This document shows, in pieces, positions 1-12,115 of a DNA stretch of 64,000 nt. Below the pieces are notes generated by a model that saw only the letters and a list, made by a program, of their open reading frames with translations, was not told where the DNA came from and ran no database searches. The position numbers and the translations under genes were made by a program. Each line of letters begins with the position of its first letter. Within the stretch, counting starts at the first letter, position 1. The DNA comes from Bryobacter sp. (GTDB lineage: Bacteria; Acidobacteriota; Terriglobia; Bryobacterales; Bryobacteraceae), in the NCBI GenBank assembly GCA_022843625.1, contig JALHNH010000022.1, forward strand, positions 40,929-104,928, given 5' to 3'.

Positions 1-1059
1 GGTTGCGTCTACCTGCTTGTCCAGTTCTCCGTTTAAGGCCAAGACCGGGCAGAGGACCTTTGTGAGTGTTGGGGCCGGGTCGTAGGTCCAAAAATTTGCG
101 AGCCAGGGGTCCCTGGTCATCTCCTGCTTGACCCTTTGAAGACCGCCTTCGGTGGAGAGCTTGATCTGTTGCTCGCTGAGGCCTGCAGCCCGCCCCATGT
201 CGGGGATTTGCTTTTCGATGATTCGCTCGCCGCTGACGCCGGGGCCTGCCAGCAGAACGATTCCTGCCAAAGACGCATCCTTTGCGGCTACGATGGGTGC
301 AATGAGCCCGCCTTCGCTATGGCCCATGATGACGATGCGCTTGGCGTCTATGTCTTTACGTGTTCTCAGATAGGTGACCGCAGCGGCAGTGTCGAGAGCA
401 AAGTCTTGCGTGGTTGCGCCTTTGAAGGTTCCGGTGGATTTGTTTGTGCCACGGTCGTCGTAACGCAGCACAGCAAAGCCCGCTTTAGTGAGGGCATCTG
501 CCCAGACAAAGAAGGGTTTGTGACCGACGAGTTCTTCATCGCGATTTTGAGGGCCGGAGCCCGAAACCAAAATGACAGCGGGAAACTTGCCTTCGCCTTT
601 TGGAGTGGTGACCGTGCCGGCCATCTGGATTGCGTCTGTGGCTCCAGCGAAGTTGACGTCTTCGCTCAAGTAGGGGAATGGCGGCTTGGGTTCTTGTGGG
701 CGCTTGGGCTTGACGAATTCTGCTACCCGTTTGAAGACCAGATTGAAGGGCAGGCCCTGGGTGAACTGTCCAGTGATGGTTTGGCCATCCTCGCTGAAAG
801 TGCCTTCGTAGCTTGCTCCTGCTGCTGCGATCGCCAGTTTGAGTGACTTGCCTTCGATGGTGGTTGAGCTTGCCGCCATCTTGGCATTGCCCTGGCTGAA
901 GGAAATCAATTCGCTCATGTAGGTGCCGTCTTTGCCGGCCGTAATGGTCAAGCCCAGTCGTAGCTTGGTGGATGGAGTCTGAAGCTCCCCTTCAAAGTTG
1001 CCAGCGGGGGATTGTCCGGCCAAGTAGAGGGAGCTGACCAACAGCAGGAAGAGTCTCAT
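1..1059 (-). CDS. Secreted alpha/beta hydrolase, 3' end beyond the window
   Basis: This frame is open from an ATG at 1059 to the window edge (353 codons visible). It begins with a lipophilic signal peptide (MRLFLLLVSSLYLAGQS). A beta-rich N-terminal region of about 120 residues follows, and then an alpha/beta hydrolase domain. The nucleophile elbow is GHSEGG near residue 244. A probable acid residue sits in NGELDKQV, five codons before the edge. The catalytic histidine must lie outside the window. The family hydrolyses esters or related bonds, but the substrate cannot be told from sequence. The gene is divergent from the cytochrome-like gene at 1113. Confidence 0.85.
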   Translation of the reverse strand, partial: MRLFLLLVSSLYLAGQSPAGNFEGELQTPSTKLRLGLTITAGKDGTYMSELISFSQGNAKMAASSTTIEGKSLKLAIAAAGASYEGTFSEDGQTITGQFTQGLPFNLVFKRVAEFVKPKRPQEPKPPFPYLSEDVNFAGATDAIQMAGTVTTPKGEGKFPAVILVSGSGPQNRDEELVGHKPFFVWADALTKAGFAVLRYDDRGTNKSTGTFKGATTQDFALDTAAAVTYLRTRKDIDAKRIVIMGHSEGGLIAPIVAAKDASLAGIVLLAGPGVSGERIIEKQIPDMGRAAGLSEQQIKLSTEGGLQRVKQEMTRDPWLANFWTYDPAPTLTKVLCPVLALNGELDKQVDAT

Positions 1060-1112
1060 TAAGCTCACAATAGCAACCGCCACAAATGAGATAAATTAAG
1101 GGCAGGTTAATC

Positions 1113-4145
<3,033 letters not shown>

Positions 4146-4152
4146 GCAAACT

Positions 4153-5535
4153 ATGCAAGACAAACTCTCCATTGCGCGTCGTTGGTTCATGAAGGATTGT
4201 GGCGTTGGTCTGGGCGCCCTGGCTCTGGGTGGACTTGCCCAGGCGGCCGACCCTCTTGCCCCCAAGCAGCCGCACTTCAAGGCGAAGGCCAAGAAGGTGA
4301 TCTATCTCTTCATGGCGGGTGCTCCCAGTCATCTTGAGATGTTTGACAACAAGCCGCAGCTGGCGAAGTTCGACGGCACCTTGCCACCCGCTGACCTCTT
4401 GAAGGGCTACAGAGCGGCATTCATCAATCCGAATTCCAAGCTGCTTGGGCCGAAGTTCAAGTTCGCGAAGTACGGTCAGAGTGGCGCTGAACTCAGTGAG
4501 CTGCTGCCGCATCTGTCGAAGGTGGTGGATGATATCGCCATCGTGAAGTCGATGAGTACGGACGCTTTTAATCATGCCCCCGGACAGTTGTTGATGAATA
4601 CGGGCAGCATGATCTTCGGGCGGCCAAGTTTCGGCGCCTGGACGACTTATGGCCTCGGTAGTGAAGCATCAGATCTGCCGGCCTTTGTTGTGTTTTCTAC
4701 CGGCAAAAAAGGGCCGTCGGGCGGGAACTCCTGCTGGGGCTCGGGCTTTCTGCCTACGGTGCATCAGGGCGTGCAGTTTCGCGCTTCGGGTGACCCCGTG
4801 CTCTACTTGTCGAACCCGGAAGGGATCGACGCGCAGTTGCAGCGCGAATCACTGGATTCGATTCGCCGCCTGAATCAGATGAAGCTTGACGATGTTGGGG
4901 ACCCCGAGATTGCGACGCGTATCAACTCCTACGAGATGGCGTTCAAGATGCAGACGAGTGCTCCGGACTTGATGGATATCTCAAAAGAGCCGAAACACAT
5001 TCTCGATATGTACGGGGCGGAGCCTGGTAAGCCTTCTTTTGCCAACTGCCTGTTGCTGGCTCGCCGTATGGCAGAGCGCGGAGTGCGCTTTACCCAGATC
5101 TTTCATGAGGCCTGGGATCAGCATGGCTCGCTCGTCAAAGACATCACACAGAATTGTAAGGATACTGATCAGGCCTGTGCCGCTCTGGTTACCGACTTGA
5201 AGCAGCGCGGTATGCTCGATGACACGCTTGTGGTGTGGGGTGGCGAATTTGGCCGCACACCCATGACGCAGGGCGGCACGGACGGGCGAGATCACCATCC
5301 GAATGCATTCACGATGTGGATGGCCGGCGGCGGCATCAAGCCTGGCCTCGTGATGGGCCGCACGGATGAGCTTGGCTTTAATGTCGTGGAAGACAAGGTG
5401 CACGTGCATGATCTTCATGCCACGCTCATGCACCTTCTCGGGTTTGACCATACGAAGCTCACATATCGTTCGCAGGGCCGTAACTTCAGGCTTACCGACG
5501 TGCATGGGCACGTCGTCGAAAAGTTGATGGCCTAA
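4153..5535 (+). CDS. DUF1501 protein (alkaline-phosphatase/sulfatase-like fold)
   Basis: This 460-residue protein has a Tat-like start (RRWFMKDCGVGLGALALGG) suggesting folded export. DUF1501 signatures include YLFMAGAPSHLEMFD, WGGEFGRTPM and GRDHHPNAFTMWMAGGG. The fold belongs to the alkaline phosphatase superfamily. AAGGAATAG lies just upstream of the ATG. It sits 7 bp after the DUF1549/DUF1553 gene and is surely cotranscribed; the pair recurs as a unit in related genomes. The substrate is unknown. Confidence 0.92.
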   Translation: MQDKLSIARRWFMKDCGVGLGALALGGLAQAADPLAPKQPHFKAKAKKVIYLFMAGAPSHLEMFDNKPQLAKFDGTLPPADLLKGYRAAFINPNSKLLGPKFKFAKYGQSGAELSELLPHLSKVVDDIAIVKSMSTDAFNHAPGQLLMNTGSMIFGRPSFGAWTTYGLGSEASDLPAFVVFSTGKKGPSGGNSCWGSGFLPTVHQGVQFRASGDPVLYLSNPEGIDAQLQRESLDSIRRLNQMKLDDVGDPEIATRINSYEMAFKMQTSAPDLMDISKEPKHILDMYGAEPGKPSFANCLLLARRMAERGVRFTQIFHEAWDQHGSLVKDITQNCKDTDQACAALVTDLKQRGMLDDTLVVWGGEFGRTPMTQGGTDGRDHHPNAFTMWMAGGGIKPGLVMGRTDELGFNVVEDKVHVHDLHATLMHLLGFDHTKLTYRSQGRNFRLTDVHGHVVEKLMA

Positions 5536-7152
5536 TTACTTCACTACGTCGACGCTGGCGACAGTACGTTCGCCGGTGCGCATTTCGTTCACCAGCTTGC
5601 CCTTGGGATCTACTTCCACCAGGCGGCGGCCGGTGTAATCGACAATCAGTAAATTGCCATTGGGCATCATAGCCATGCCGGAAGCCCAGCCGAATTGAAG
5701 GTCCATCTTGGTGCCGGCAATTGAGCGGACCACGGTGCCGGCAGGATTCACTTCTACGATCTCGCCGGGGTCGCTGATGCTGATCAGGGTGTTGCCATTG
5801 GCCAGTCGAATGGCCTGATAGGAGCGGCGCTGTTCTCCGTTGGGTGCCTGCCAGCTCCAGATCACCTTGCCGGATTGGTCTACCTCATGGATCTTGGCGA
5901 TGGCTTCTTCTGCAATAAGAGTAGTACCCGCTGCAGTGCGGCGGCTGTTGCGCATGCGCATGTTGCCAATGTTGGGAGCCGAGTAATTCCACACTTCCTT
6001 CTTGTCGGGAGTGACTTCGATTACTTTGCCAAGACGGGCGTCCCCGATCAGGGTGTTGCCATTCGGCAGGCGCTGGGCGCTCAGGGGGTGTTCAAGGCCG
6101 GTTGAGTAACTCCAGACTTCCTGCTGCTTTTCGTCGATCTCTACTACGCGCTTTTCGGGAGCGATGGTGAAGAGGGCGTGGCCGTTGGGCAGGCTCTGCA
6201 CGTCGTGACCACGGCCGTTCTTCCTGGTCCAGTAGACCTTGCCCGAGGGCCAATCCATCGAGACGATCTCACCGCGCATCCCGTGATCGGAGATCAGGAT
6301 GCGGGTTTGCGGCGTGGTGGGTTTGAGGTAACGATCGAGAAACTGAAAGGCAAGGGTCTCGGCACGCTCCGCGTCCGGGCCTTTGAAGCCATGGCCGGCT
6401 CCAGAGAACGTTTCAAGCTCGGCATCGACGCCTGCGTTGATCAGGCGTTCTGTCAGCTGCACGCTGTGTTCGTAGGCAACGTAGGCGTCTTTGGTGCCGT
6501 GGAGGGAAAGGGTCGGCGCCGCGTTCGGGTTGACCCAATTGATGGGGCTTGCCTTCTGGTGGATCTTGCGGTTTTGATCGAGATGGCCACCAAGCCAGAG
6601 GGGCAGTACATCGGCAGCGTCGACGCTCTTGGAGTAGCTTTGAGTAAAGTCGGTGGGCCCGTAGTAATTGATGACGGCTTGTACCTTGCTTGAGAATTCT
6701 CGGTTAGGGCCAGTGCCTTCAAATTCGGCAACGTCGGCAGTGAGGCCGAGCATCAGCACCAGATGGCCGCCGGCGCTGCCGCCCCAGGCACCGATGCGAT
6801 CCGGGTCGATGCCGTATTTGGCTGCTTTGTCGCGTAGGTTACGGACGGCCGCCTTGGCATCTTCCACTGAGGACGGAAACTGATTACGGGGGGCCAGGCG
6901 GTAGCTTGCGGTTGCTGCGACGTAGCCCCGCTCGGCAAGGCGATTGGCCTGCTGTAGATAGCTTTGGCGTCTGCCGGCGCGGAAGCCTCCCCCATGGATC
7001 AGGAGGACGGCAGGCGCTGGGCCTGTCTGATTTTTGGGACGGACAATGTCCATCTCCATCTTGGCGCCCACGTTCGAATACTCGACGGTGACTGGCGGGG
7101 TTTGTGCAAAGAGAAAACAAAGAAGAAGGCTAGGAGACATCATCGGGAGCAT
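5536..7152 (-). CDS. Secreted alpha/beta esterase fused to a beta-propeller-like domain
   Basis: This 538-residue protein has a signal peptide followed by an esterase/BD-FAE-type hydrolase: oxyanion motif HGGGF, nucleophile elbow GGSAGG near residue 125, acid HGTKDAY and histidine in AGHGF. From about residue 285 the sequence changes to repeats built around GNTLI or GNLLI and VxEVDxxGKxxW, typical of a PQQ- or arylsulfotransferase-like propeller. The two halves are usually separate proteins, so this is a two-domain fusion. Starts at 7143 or 7140 are also possible. It ends one base after the DUF1501 gene, convergently, and starts 23 bp from the divergent selenoprotein gene. Confidence 0.88.
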   Translation of the reverse strand: MLPMMSPSLLLCFLFAQTPPVTVEYSNVGAKMEMDIVRPKNQTGPAPAVLLIHGGGFRAGRRQSYLQQANRLAERGYVAATASYRLAPRNQFPSSVEDAKAAVRNLRDKAAKYGIDPDRIGAWGGSAGGHLVLMLGLTADVAEFEGTGPNREFSSKVQAVINYYGPTDFTQSYSKSVDAADVLPLWLGGHLDQNRKIHQKASPINWVNPNAAPTLSLHGTKDAYVAYEHSVQLTERLINAGVDAELETFSGAGHGFKGPDAERAETLAFQFLDRYLKPTTPQTRILISDHGMRGEIVSMDWPSGKVYWTRKNGRGHDVQSLPNGHALFTIAPEKRVVEIDEKQQEVWSYSTGLEHPLSAQRLPNGNTLIGDARLGKVIEVTPDKKEVWNYSAPNIGNMRMRNSRRTAAGTTLIAEEAIAKIHEVDQSGKVIWSWQAPNGEQRRSYQAIRLANGNTLISISDPGEIVEVNPAGTVVRSIAGTKMDLQFGWASGMAMMPNGNLLIVDYTGRRLVEVDPKGKLVNEMRTGERTVASVDVVK

Positions 7153-7175
7153 ATCACTTCTGGCATGCTGGAATC

Positions 7176-7517
7176 ATGAGCAAAATTGACTGGAACTATC
7201 ATCGCCCTGGCTGAACGAGCTGTGGAAAGACGCAGGAGTTTCTTGCGAAGAATAAAGTCTCAGTGACTGAGCAGTTGGATGCGAAGAAGAAGCCCCTCGG
7301 GCGGAGTGAAGCCGAAGCTCTGCTGAAGGCCGCCGACGAGGTGTATGTTGCCAAGGGCAAGAAGGTTCTTCATTTCAAGATGAAGCAAGCCGCCATAGAA
7401 GAAGTTCTGGCTGTCGTGCTGGGACCCACAGGGAATCTGCGCGCCCCTACCTTCCGATCGGGCAAGACGCTGGTGGTGGGCTTTGATGAAGCTGCCTACA
7501 GCGCCGTGCTTGGCTAG
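7176..7517 (+). CDS. Predicted selenoprotein, ArsC/Spx-like thioredoxin fold (U-x-x-C)
   Basis: The reading frame opens at ATG 7176 and is in phase with the 7263-7517 open frame, interrupted only by TGA at 7212-7214. Reading TGA as selenocysteine gives a 113-residue protein whose active site is RPG-U13-T-S-C16-GKTQEFL. This corresponds to the CTSC motif of Spx/ArsC-family proteins. Residues further on (NLRAPTFRSGKTLVVGF) match the C-terminal strand and loop of that family. A hairpin at 7231-7247 satisfies the bacterial SECIS rules. The likely role is a thiol/selenol redox enzyme acting on disulfides or oxyanions in the cytoplasm; the substrate is not evident. A conventional call from GTG 7263 would remove the whole active site. 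A pseudogene caused by a point mutation is the main alternative. Confidence 0.85.
7212..7247 (+). promoter_or_regulatory. UGA selenocysteine codon with bSECIS-like hairpin
   Basis: The in-frame TGA is followed by a 7-bp stem: CGCAGGA (7231-7237) pairs with TCTTGCG (7241-7247), including one G-U pair, around the loop GUU (7238-7240). The loop starts with G and lies 23 nt after the UGA. Published bacterial SECIS rules require a G in the first two loop positions and a loop 16-37 nt downstream, and both are met. I see no bulged U like that of E. coli fdhF. Folding was done by eye. Confidence 0.75.
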
Positions 7518-7520
7518 TTG

Positions 7521-8933
7521 CTATTTGGCGCGAGCCATCTCTTCCACCAGATCGTAGTGGAATTTGACGAAGGTGTAGAGCGAGGATTCGAGGATGCGTT
7601 CCTGGTCGGAGTGGGCTCCAAAGCCCTTGGGGCCATCCTCGGAATCGATCATCGGCCCGATGCCATAGCACTGCATGCCTTTGGCTCGCAGGAAGGACAT
7701 GTCGGTGGCGCCGGTGGACATTGAGGGCAATGTGGGGACTCCGGGGTAGTGCTTCTTAGCCACAGCCTCGATTGTCTTGAAGGCTTCGTTGTCGAGGCGG
7801 GAAGGCGCGCCGCCTGGACGCGTAGCTCCGCCACCGTCACGGACGACTTTGACGGCAGGGTCGTTGATGACGCTGCGGAGCATGTCGTAGAACTTGGTGA
7901 GGTCTTCGTCAGGGAGTGCGCGAATATCAAGTGTTGCTTCGGCCTCGGAGGGGATGACGTTGCGGCGGTAGCCGGCCTTGATGATATTCGGCGAAATTGA
8001 GGTGCGAAGCATCGAGTTATGGCGGGGTTCGTTGGCAGCCATATAGGCCTGGATGGCGTCGGTCTTTTCGGGGTTGAGCAGGCCGTTGTAGCGATCGCGT
8101 TCTTCTGGAGTGGAGACGGTGGCGAGGCGTTCGAAATAAGTGCGGGTGGTGTCGTTCAGGCGCATGGGAGGCTGCCACGCGGCAACCTTGGCGACGGCCT
8201 GAGCGATGTGGACGACAGCATTGGATTGCAAAGGAACTGAACCATGACCAGCAACGCCACTCGCGACAAGGCGCACGCCTGATGGAAGCTTCTCGGTCGT
8301 CTGGACAGAGACGAAGCGGAGGCGGTTGTCGGTGCGAACGGCAGAACCACCTTCAGCGAAGCAATACTCGGCATCGATCTCGGCCCAGTGCTCGCGAACC
8401 AGATAGGCGATGCCAAGGACAGGGGCGCCTTCTTCCCCGGCTTCAGCCATGAAAATGACATCGCGGTCGAGGGCGAGTTTCTGACGCTTGATCAGAATCA
8501 TCGACATCATGGCGGCCACCAGGTTGTCTTTGTCGTCCACTGTGCCGCGCCCGTAGATATAGCCGCCTTCACGGTGGGCGGAGAAGGGCCCGTGGGTCCA
8601 TTTCTTGGGATCGATATTGACAGTGTCGGTGTGGCCTACGATCAGGATCGGCTTCTTCTTGCCGTTGCCCTTGATGCGTGCGATCAGGTTGGGCCGCTGG
8701 ATTTCCGGATTGGCCAGATTGTCCATCGTGAAGATCTTGGACTCGATGCCTTCTTTGTCGAGGACGCTCTTGATGTAGTCGACAACGGGTTTTTCGCTGC
8801 CGCCAGGGTCGGCGCTATTGATCTGGATGATTGCCGAAAAGTGTTTGAGTGTCTCGGCGTCTACCTTGGCCCAGTCGATGGATTGGGCGCTGATGCCGAA
8901 AGAGATCAGAAGAAAAAGAAAGACACGAATCAT
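7521..8933 (-). CDS. Secreted M20-family zinc peptidase
   Basis: This 470-residue protein has a clear signal peptide (MIRVFLFLLISFGISAQS). It contains the M20/ArgE-DapE metal-site motifs: VGHTDTV, GRGTVDDKDN, AEAGEEGAP and, near the C-terminus, FGAHSDQE carrying the last metal histidine. The dimerisation (lid) domain lies between about residues 215 and 340. Enzymes of this family are metal-dependent exopeptidases or amidohydrolases; here the location is probably periplasmic. It ends 3 bp from the end of the convergent selenoprotein gene. Confidence 0.93.
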   Translation of the reverse strand: MIRVFLFLLISFGISAQSIDWAKVDAETLKHFSAIIQINSADPGGSEKPVVDYIKSVLDKEGIESKIFTMDNLANPEIQRPNLIARIKGNGKKKPILIVGHTDTVNIDPKKWTHGPFSAHREGGYIYGRGTVDDKDNLVAAMMSMILIKRQKLALDRDVIFMAEAGEEGAPVLGIAYLVREHWAEIDAEYCFAEGGSAVRTDNRLRFVSVQTTEKLPSGVRLVASGVAGHGSVPLQSNAVVHIAQAVAKVAAWQPPMRLNDTTRTYFERLATVSTPEERDRYNGLLNPEKTDAIQAYMAANEPRHNSMLRTSISPNIIKAGYRRNVIPSEAEATLDIRALPDEDLTKFYDMLRSVINDPAVKVVRDGGGATRPGGAPSRLDNEAFKTIEAVAKKHYPGVPTLPSMSTGATDMSFLRAKGMQCYGIGPMIDSEDGPKGFGAHSDQERILESSLYTFVKFHYDLVEEMARAK

Positions 8934-8986
8934 GCGTGTCAGGTTAACAGATTTGACATCTCAACTCGCTAGCATCGGAGAAAGTC

Positions 8987-9829
8987 ATGGATCGCAGAAC
9001 TCTCCTTCAAGGCCTTGCAGCTGTGGCTGTTAGAAGCGACTTTTCGTTTGTTCACTTTACAGACCCACACATCCAGCCGGAGTTGCATGCCGGAGATCGA
9101 TGCCTTGCCTGCTTCACAAAGATTCAGAAATTGCGGCCGGACTTTGTTCTCGCTGGTGGAGATCTTGTCTTTGATGCCAACGAGACCAGCACCCGCAAGG
9201 CGACCGAGTTGTTTGGGCTCTATGCCGAAACCTTGAAGCGAATTGAGGTGCCTGTGTATACGGCACTGGGAAACCATGATGTGCTTGGCTTGTCTTCAAA
9301 GAGCGGCGTAGCGGCGACTGACCCGATGTATGGAAAGAAGTACTTTGAGGATCGTTTCGGGAAGCGCTATTCGGCCTTCGATCACAAGGGGTGGCATTTC
9401 GTTTTGCTCGATTCGATTGGGGTGACAGCCGAGCGTGGCTTTGTGGGATTGATTGATGCTGAGCAAATCGAGTGGCTGAAGCGGGATCTGGCGCGGGTGG
9501 GGAAGACGCGGCCGGTAGTTGTGTTGACCCATGTGCCGCTCTTGAGTTCTGTACTGCAGATTGTGCCGGACCCCTGGAAGACTGCGCCAACCTATCTTGT
9601 GACTAATGCGCCCGCAGTGCTGGAAGTGTTGCGGCCCTACAATGTGAAGGCCGTCTTGCAAGGCCATACCCACATTTGCGAGACCGTGATCTATAACGGC
9701 TGCCAGTTCATCACCTCAGGTGCGGTAAGCGGCAATTGGTGGAAGGGGCCGCGTGCAGGGCATCCCGAGGGCTTTGGAGTCTTGACCGTCAAAGGTGATC
9801 AATTGAGTTGGCGCTACGAGACTTATTAA
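8987..9829 (+). CDS. Calcineurin-like metallophosphoesterase
   Basis: This 280-residue protein contains the full metallophosphoesterase motif series: FTDPHIQ, GGDLVFD, GNHDV, VLTHVPL and GHTH. They coordinate a dinuclear metal centre that hydrolyses phosphomonoesters or diesters. The N-terminus MDRRTLLQGLAAVAV has a twin arginine only in the weak form DRRT, followed by a short hydrophobic stretch, so Tat export is possible but not certain. It is a single gene between a divergent peptidase and a convergent operon. Confidence 0.92.
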   Translation: MDRRTLLQGLAAVAVRSDFSFVHFTDPHIQPELHAGDRCLACFTKIQKLRPDFVLAGGDLVFDANETSTRKATELFGLYAETLKRIEVPVYTALGNHDVLGLSSKSGVAATDPMYGKKYFEDRFGKRYSAFDHKGWHFVLLDSIGVTAERGFVGLIDAEQIEWLKRDLARVGKTRPVVVLTHVPLLSSVLQIVPDPWKTAPTYLVTNAPAVLEVLRPYNVKAVLQGHTHICETVIYNGCQFITSGAVSGNWWKGPRAGHPEGFGVLTVKGDQLSWRYETY

Positions 9830-9830
9830 C

Positions 9831-10997
9831 CTACCACTGCAACCATTCGCGACCGGCAGCGACGAGCTTTTCGGGGTTGAGTTTGGCGGGTAGAGTGAAG
9901 TCGGGCGGAGCTATTACCAGGATCTCGTCCATGCCGGCGGCACCAAAGATGTGCACCGTGTTGCGCTGATACTCAGCGTACTTTTCGTACTCTTGCCAGA
10001 CGTAAAGGTAGAGCAGTTCGAGGTCGACATAGGTGCCGAGCGTATCTACTTGCGTAGGGATCGGGTTCGTCTGTTCCGGGTCCGAGTAGATGAGGAGAGA
10101 AGAGAAGGGCTTCATCTTGTTACGGATGCCGAAGGACGAAATCGTAAGCGACGGTCTTGCACGACGAACGGCCTGTACGCTGGCCCACTCAACAAACGTG
10201 TTGTTGATCAACAGCGTCCCGTTACCGGCAAGCAGGACGGCGCGGATGAATTCGGCGAGCAGCGGGTCTTTAGACGGAGGGGCGACCTTCATTCGCTTCA
10301 GGCGGGCACCCAACTCTCGAGGGCCACGGAGTTGTTCTTTCTCGACGATCTGCTGCACTTCGTCGGTCAGTTTCTGGCGATACGGCTGCAGGTCGTCGTA
10401 GCTGAGGGAGACGATTCCTGGAGCAGGCGGGATGTCGGTGCCGGCCTGGATCAGCCAACGGTCGTAGGGGGCGGGCTTTTCTGAGGCCAGCAGCGGCGCC
10501 AGATGGAGGGCCGGGTCTAACGGGGCCTCCAGCGCGTAGCGGCGGCCCTTCAGGCGCGTCCAGAGGCGATCTGGCCCCACAGGTAGCTCCGAGGGTGAGA
10601 GGACGACAGAGAGGCGCGGGCGGCCCCTGCGCTGTATCTCCGCATTGAGCACCGGTTCGAGCCGGGAAAAGATCTGGGCAACAGCGGCACGCCATTCGGC
10701 GTAATGCGGGTTCCGGTTGAGAAAGTCGACCTGTTCGAGGGTGAAGCTGCGACGGGGCCAGGTCTTCTCGTTGATGCCCATTTTCACTTCCGCCTGACGG
10801 AGGGCGGTGAAGAGGTCGGTAAATTCTTCGGGAGGGAGTTTGTCTACCAGCGTGAAGAGGCGCTCGTAGTAGATGTGTTCGGCAGGGAAGAGAAGTTGCC
10901 AGTCTTTGATCTGGTCGAAGAAGAAGGTGGAAAAGCTGGCCGGGATACGGTCGAAGAGGCCTTTGTCGATCAGCGCCTGTAGCAGCGGCGACACCAT
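9831..10997 (-). CDS. Conserved hypothetical protein, last gene of a four-gene operon
   Basis: I do not recognise this 388-residue protein. The open frame continues upstream to 11285, but that part is antisense-like low-quality sequence overlapping the preceding gene. The ATG at 10997 (MVSPLLQALIDKGLFDRI), 5 bp after the preceding stop, is the natural start. It has no signal peptide or membrane segment. The central region is Pro/Leu-rich (SVVLSPSELPVGPDRLW), and the C-terminal half has alternating strands and helices (GTLLINNTFVEWASVQAVRRARP). Position suggests it works with the upstream secreted DUF1501-like and molybdoenzyme proteins. Confidence 0.8.
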   Translation of the reverse strand: MVSPLLQALIDKGLFDRIPASFSTFFFDQIKDWQLLFPAEHIYYERLFTLVDKLPPEEFTDLFTALRQAEVKMGINEKTWPRRSFTLEQVDFLNRNPHYAEWRAAVAQIFSRLEPVLNAEIQRRGRPRLSVVLSPSELPVGPDRLWTRLKGRRYALEAPLDPALHLAPLLASEKPAPYDRWLIQAGTDIPPAPGIVSLSYDDLQPYRQKLTDEVQQIVEKEQLRGPRELGARLKRMKVAPPSKDPLLAEFIRAVLLAGNGTLLINNTFVEWASVQAVRRARPSLTISSFGIRNKMKPFSSLLIYSDPEQTNPIPTQVDTLGTYVDLELLYLYVWQEYEKYAEYQRNTVHIFGAAGMDEILVIAPPDFTLPAKLNPEKLVAAGREWLQW

Positions 10998-11002
10998 TGT
11001 GG

Positions 11003-12115
11003 CTAGACGATCTCCGTAAGCGGGCGGCCCGCGCAGTCGAATTTGACACCCAGCATTTGGGCAGTGGTGGCAGCGATATCGATATGGGCGACAGGGCGTT
11101 CGATCTCTCCACGGCCGACGTTGGCGCCGAGGGCGAGCATCCACATGTTGCGGCAGGAGGCGTCCCCGGATCGGTGGTTCAGAAAGCCATTGGCGGCGTT
11201 GGTATCGCCATCGCGGCCAAGCTCGGGCAGGATCATGACGCTGGTTTTGTCTTTGTAGCTTGGGTTCGATTGGATTTCGTCCCACAGCATGCCGGTGAGG
11301 CGGTCTGTGCGGGTGACGGCTTGAAGGTAGAGCGAGTAGCTGCCCCAGTGGGCGACGTCCATGTCCCAGAAGTTGACCAGGATGACGCGAGGTGCAAATT
11401 CGCGCATCACCTCGCGGGTGATAAAGAAAGTAAGCTCGTCACCGGAGGCAGGCGCTTCGGGGCCGTTGATGTATTCGACGAGGGCGTGCGTGAGCGTTTC
11501 GCGCACCTTCTGATCGAGTTGTTTGCCGCCCTTGAAGACTGTCCAGCCTACGCCTTCGTAGCCTTCTTCGAGAATGGTTTCGAGCCGGCGGCGCACGTTA
11601 TCGCGATCGGCAACGCCCATGCCCCCTCCGCGCTTGACGATGTCTTTGACGGCATCGAGCAGGAGTTGCTTGGGGAGGACCACGTTTGCTCCGGCGCTGG
11701 TTGCGGCACCAATGCTCGAAAAGCTCTTGTTGGTGCAGATGGCCCACGCGTCCATAGGGTTGGGCTTGCGCTGCTGGCGGAAGGCCTCGAAGATCGTGGG
11801 TGAGGCGGGAGGCTGAAAGCCAAAGTCATCGACGCGCTGCCATTGTCCAGTAAGAATCGACGCAGTGGAGTTGTAATGAGAGAGCACGCCGAGATTGCGG
11901 CAGTCTTTGTAGAAGCGCCCTTGCCCTTTGAGAGCAGCCAGGCGCGGGATGTTGCGCAGGCCATCCCCGGAGAATGTCTCGCTGTAGCGTACCCCACCAC
12001 CGAAGGTCACGATGATGACCTTACGGGCAGACTCAGCCGGCTCTGCGCCGTGCGTCGCGATGCGGCTGGCGACGCTGAGTCCTGCAGCCTGGAGGAATTG
12101 GCGTTTCGAAAGCAT
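11003..12115 (-). CDS. DUF1501/sulfatase-like protein of the alkaline phosphatase superfamily
   Basis: This 370-residue protein starts with a Tat-like or lipophilic leader (SKRQFLQAAGLSVASRIA). The fold is suggested by VIIVTFGGGVRYSETF at the start, VNFWDMDVAHWGSYS in the middle and a C-terminal HIDIAATTAQMLGV, the usual last strand-helix of DUF1501/phosphopentomutase-like proteins. Its ATG overlaps the stop of the upstream molybdoenzyme gene by one base (TAATG), so translation is coupled. The reaction is unknown. Confidence 0.85.
   Translation of the reverse strand: MLSKRQFLQAAGLSVASRIATHGAEPAESARKVIIVTFGGGVRYSETFSGDGLRNIPRLAALKGQGRFYKDCRNLGVLSHYNSTASILTGQWQRVDDFGFQPPASPTIFEAFRQQRKPNPMDAWAICTNKSFSSIGAATSAGANVVLPKQLLLDAVKDIVKRGGGMGVADRDNVRRRLETILEEGYEGVGWTVFKGGKQLDQKVRETLTHALVEYINGPEAPASGDELTFFITREVMREFAPRVILVNFWDMDVAHWGSYSLYLQAVTRTDRLTGMLWDEIQSNPSYKDKTSVMILPELGRDGDTNAANGFLNHRSGDASCRNMWMLALGANVGRGEIERPVAHIDIAATTAQMLGVKFDCAGRPLTEIV

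Noticed and set aside
7263..7517. Stand-alone 84-residue gene starting at GTG
   Set aside because: It lacks the family active site, and the same frame continues upstream through one UGA to a good ATG with an Spx/ArsC-type N-terminus.
9831..11285. Longer start for the hypothetical protein (484 residues)
   Set aside because: The extra N-terminus is antisense-like, rich in Arg and Pro, and would overlap the upstream gene by about 280 bases.
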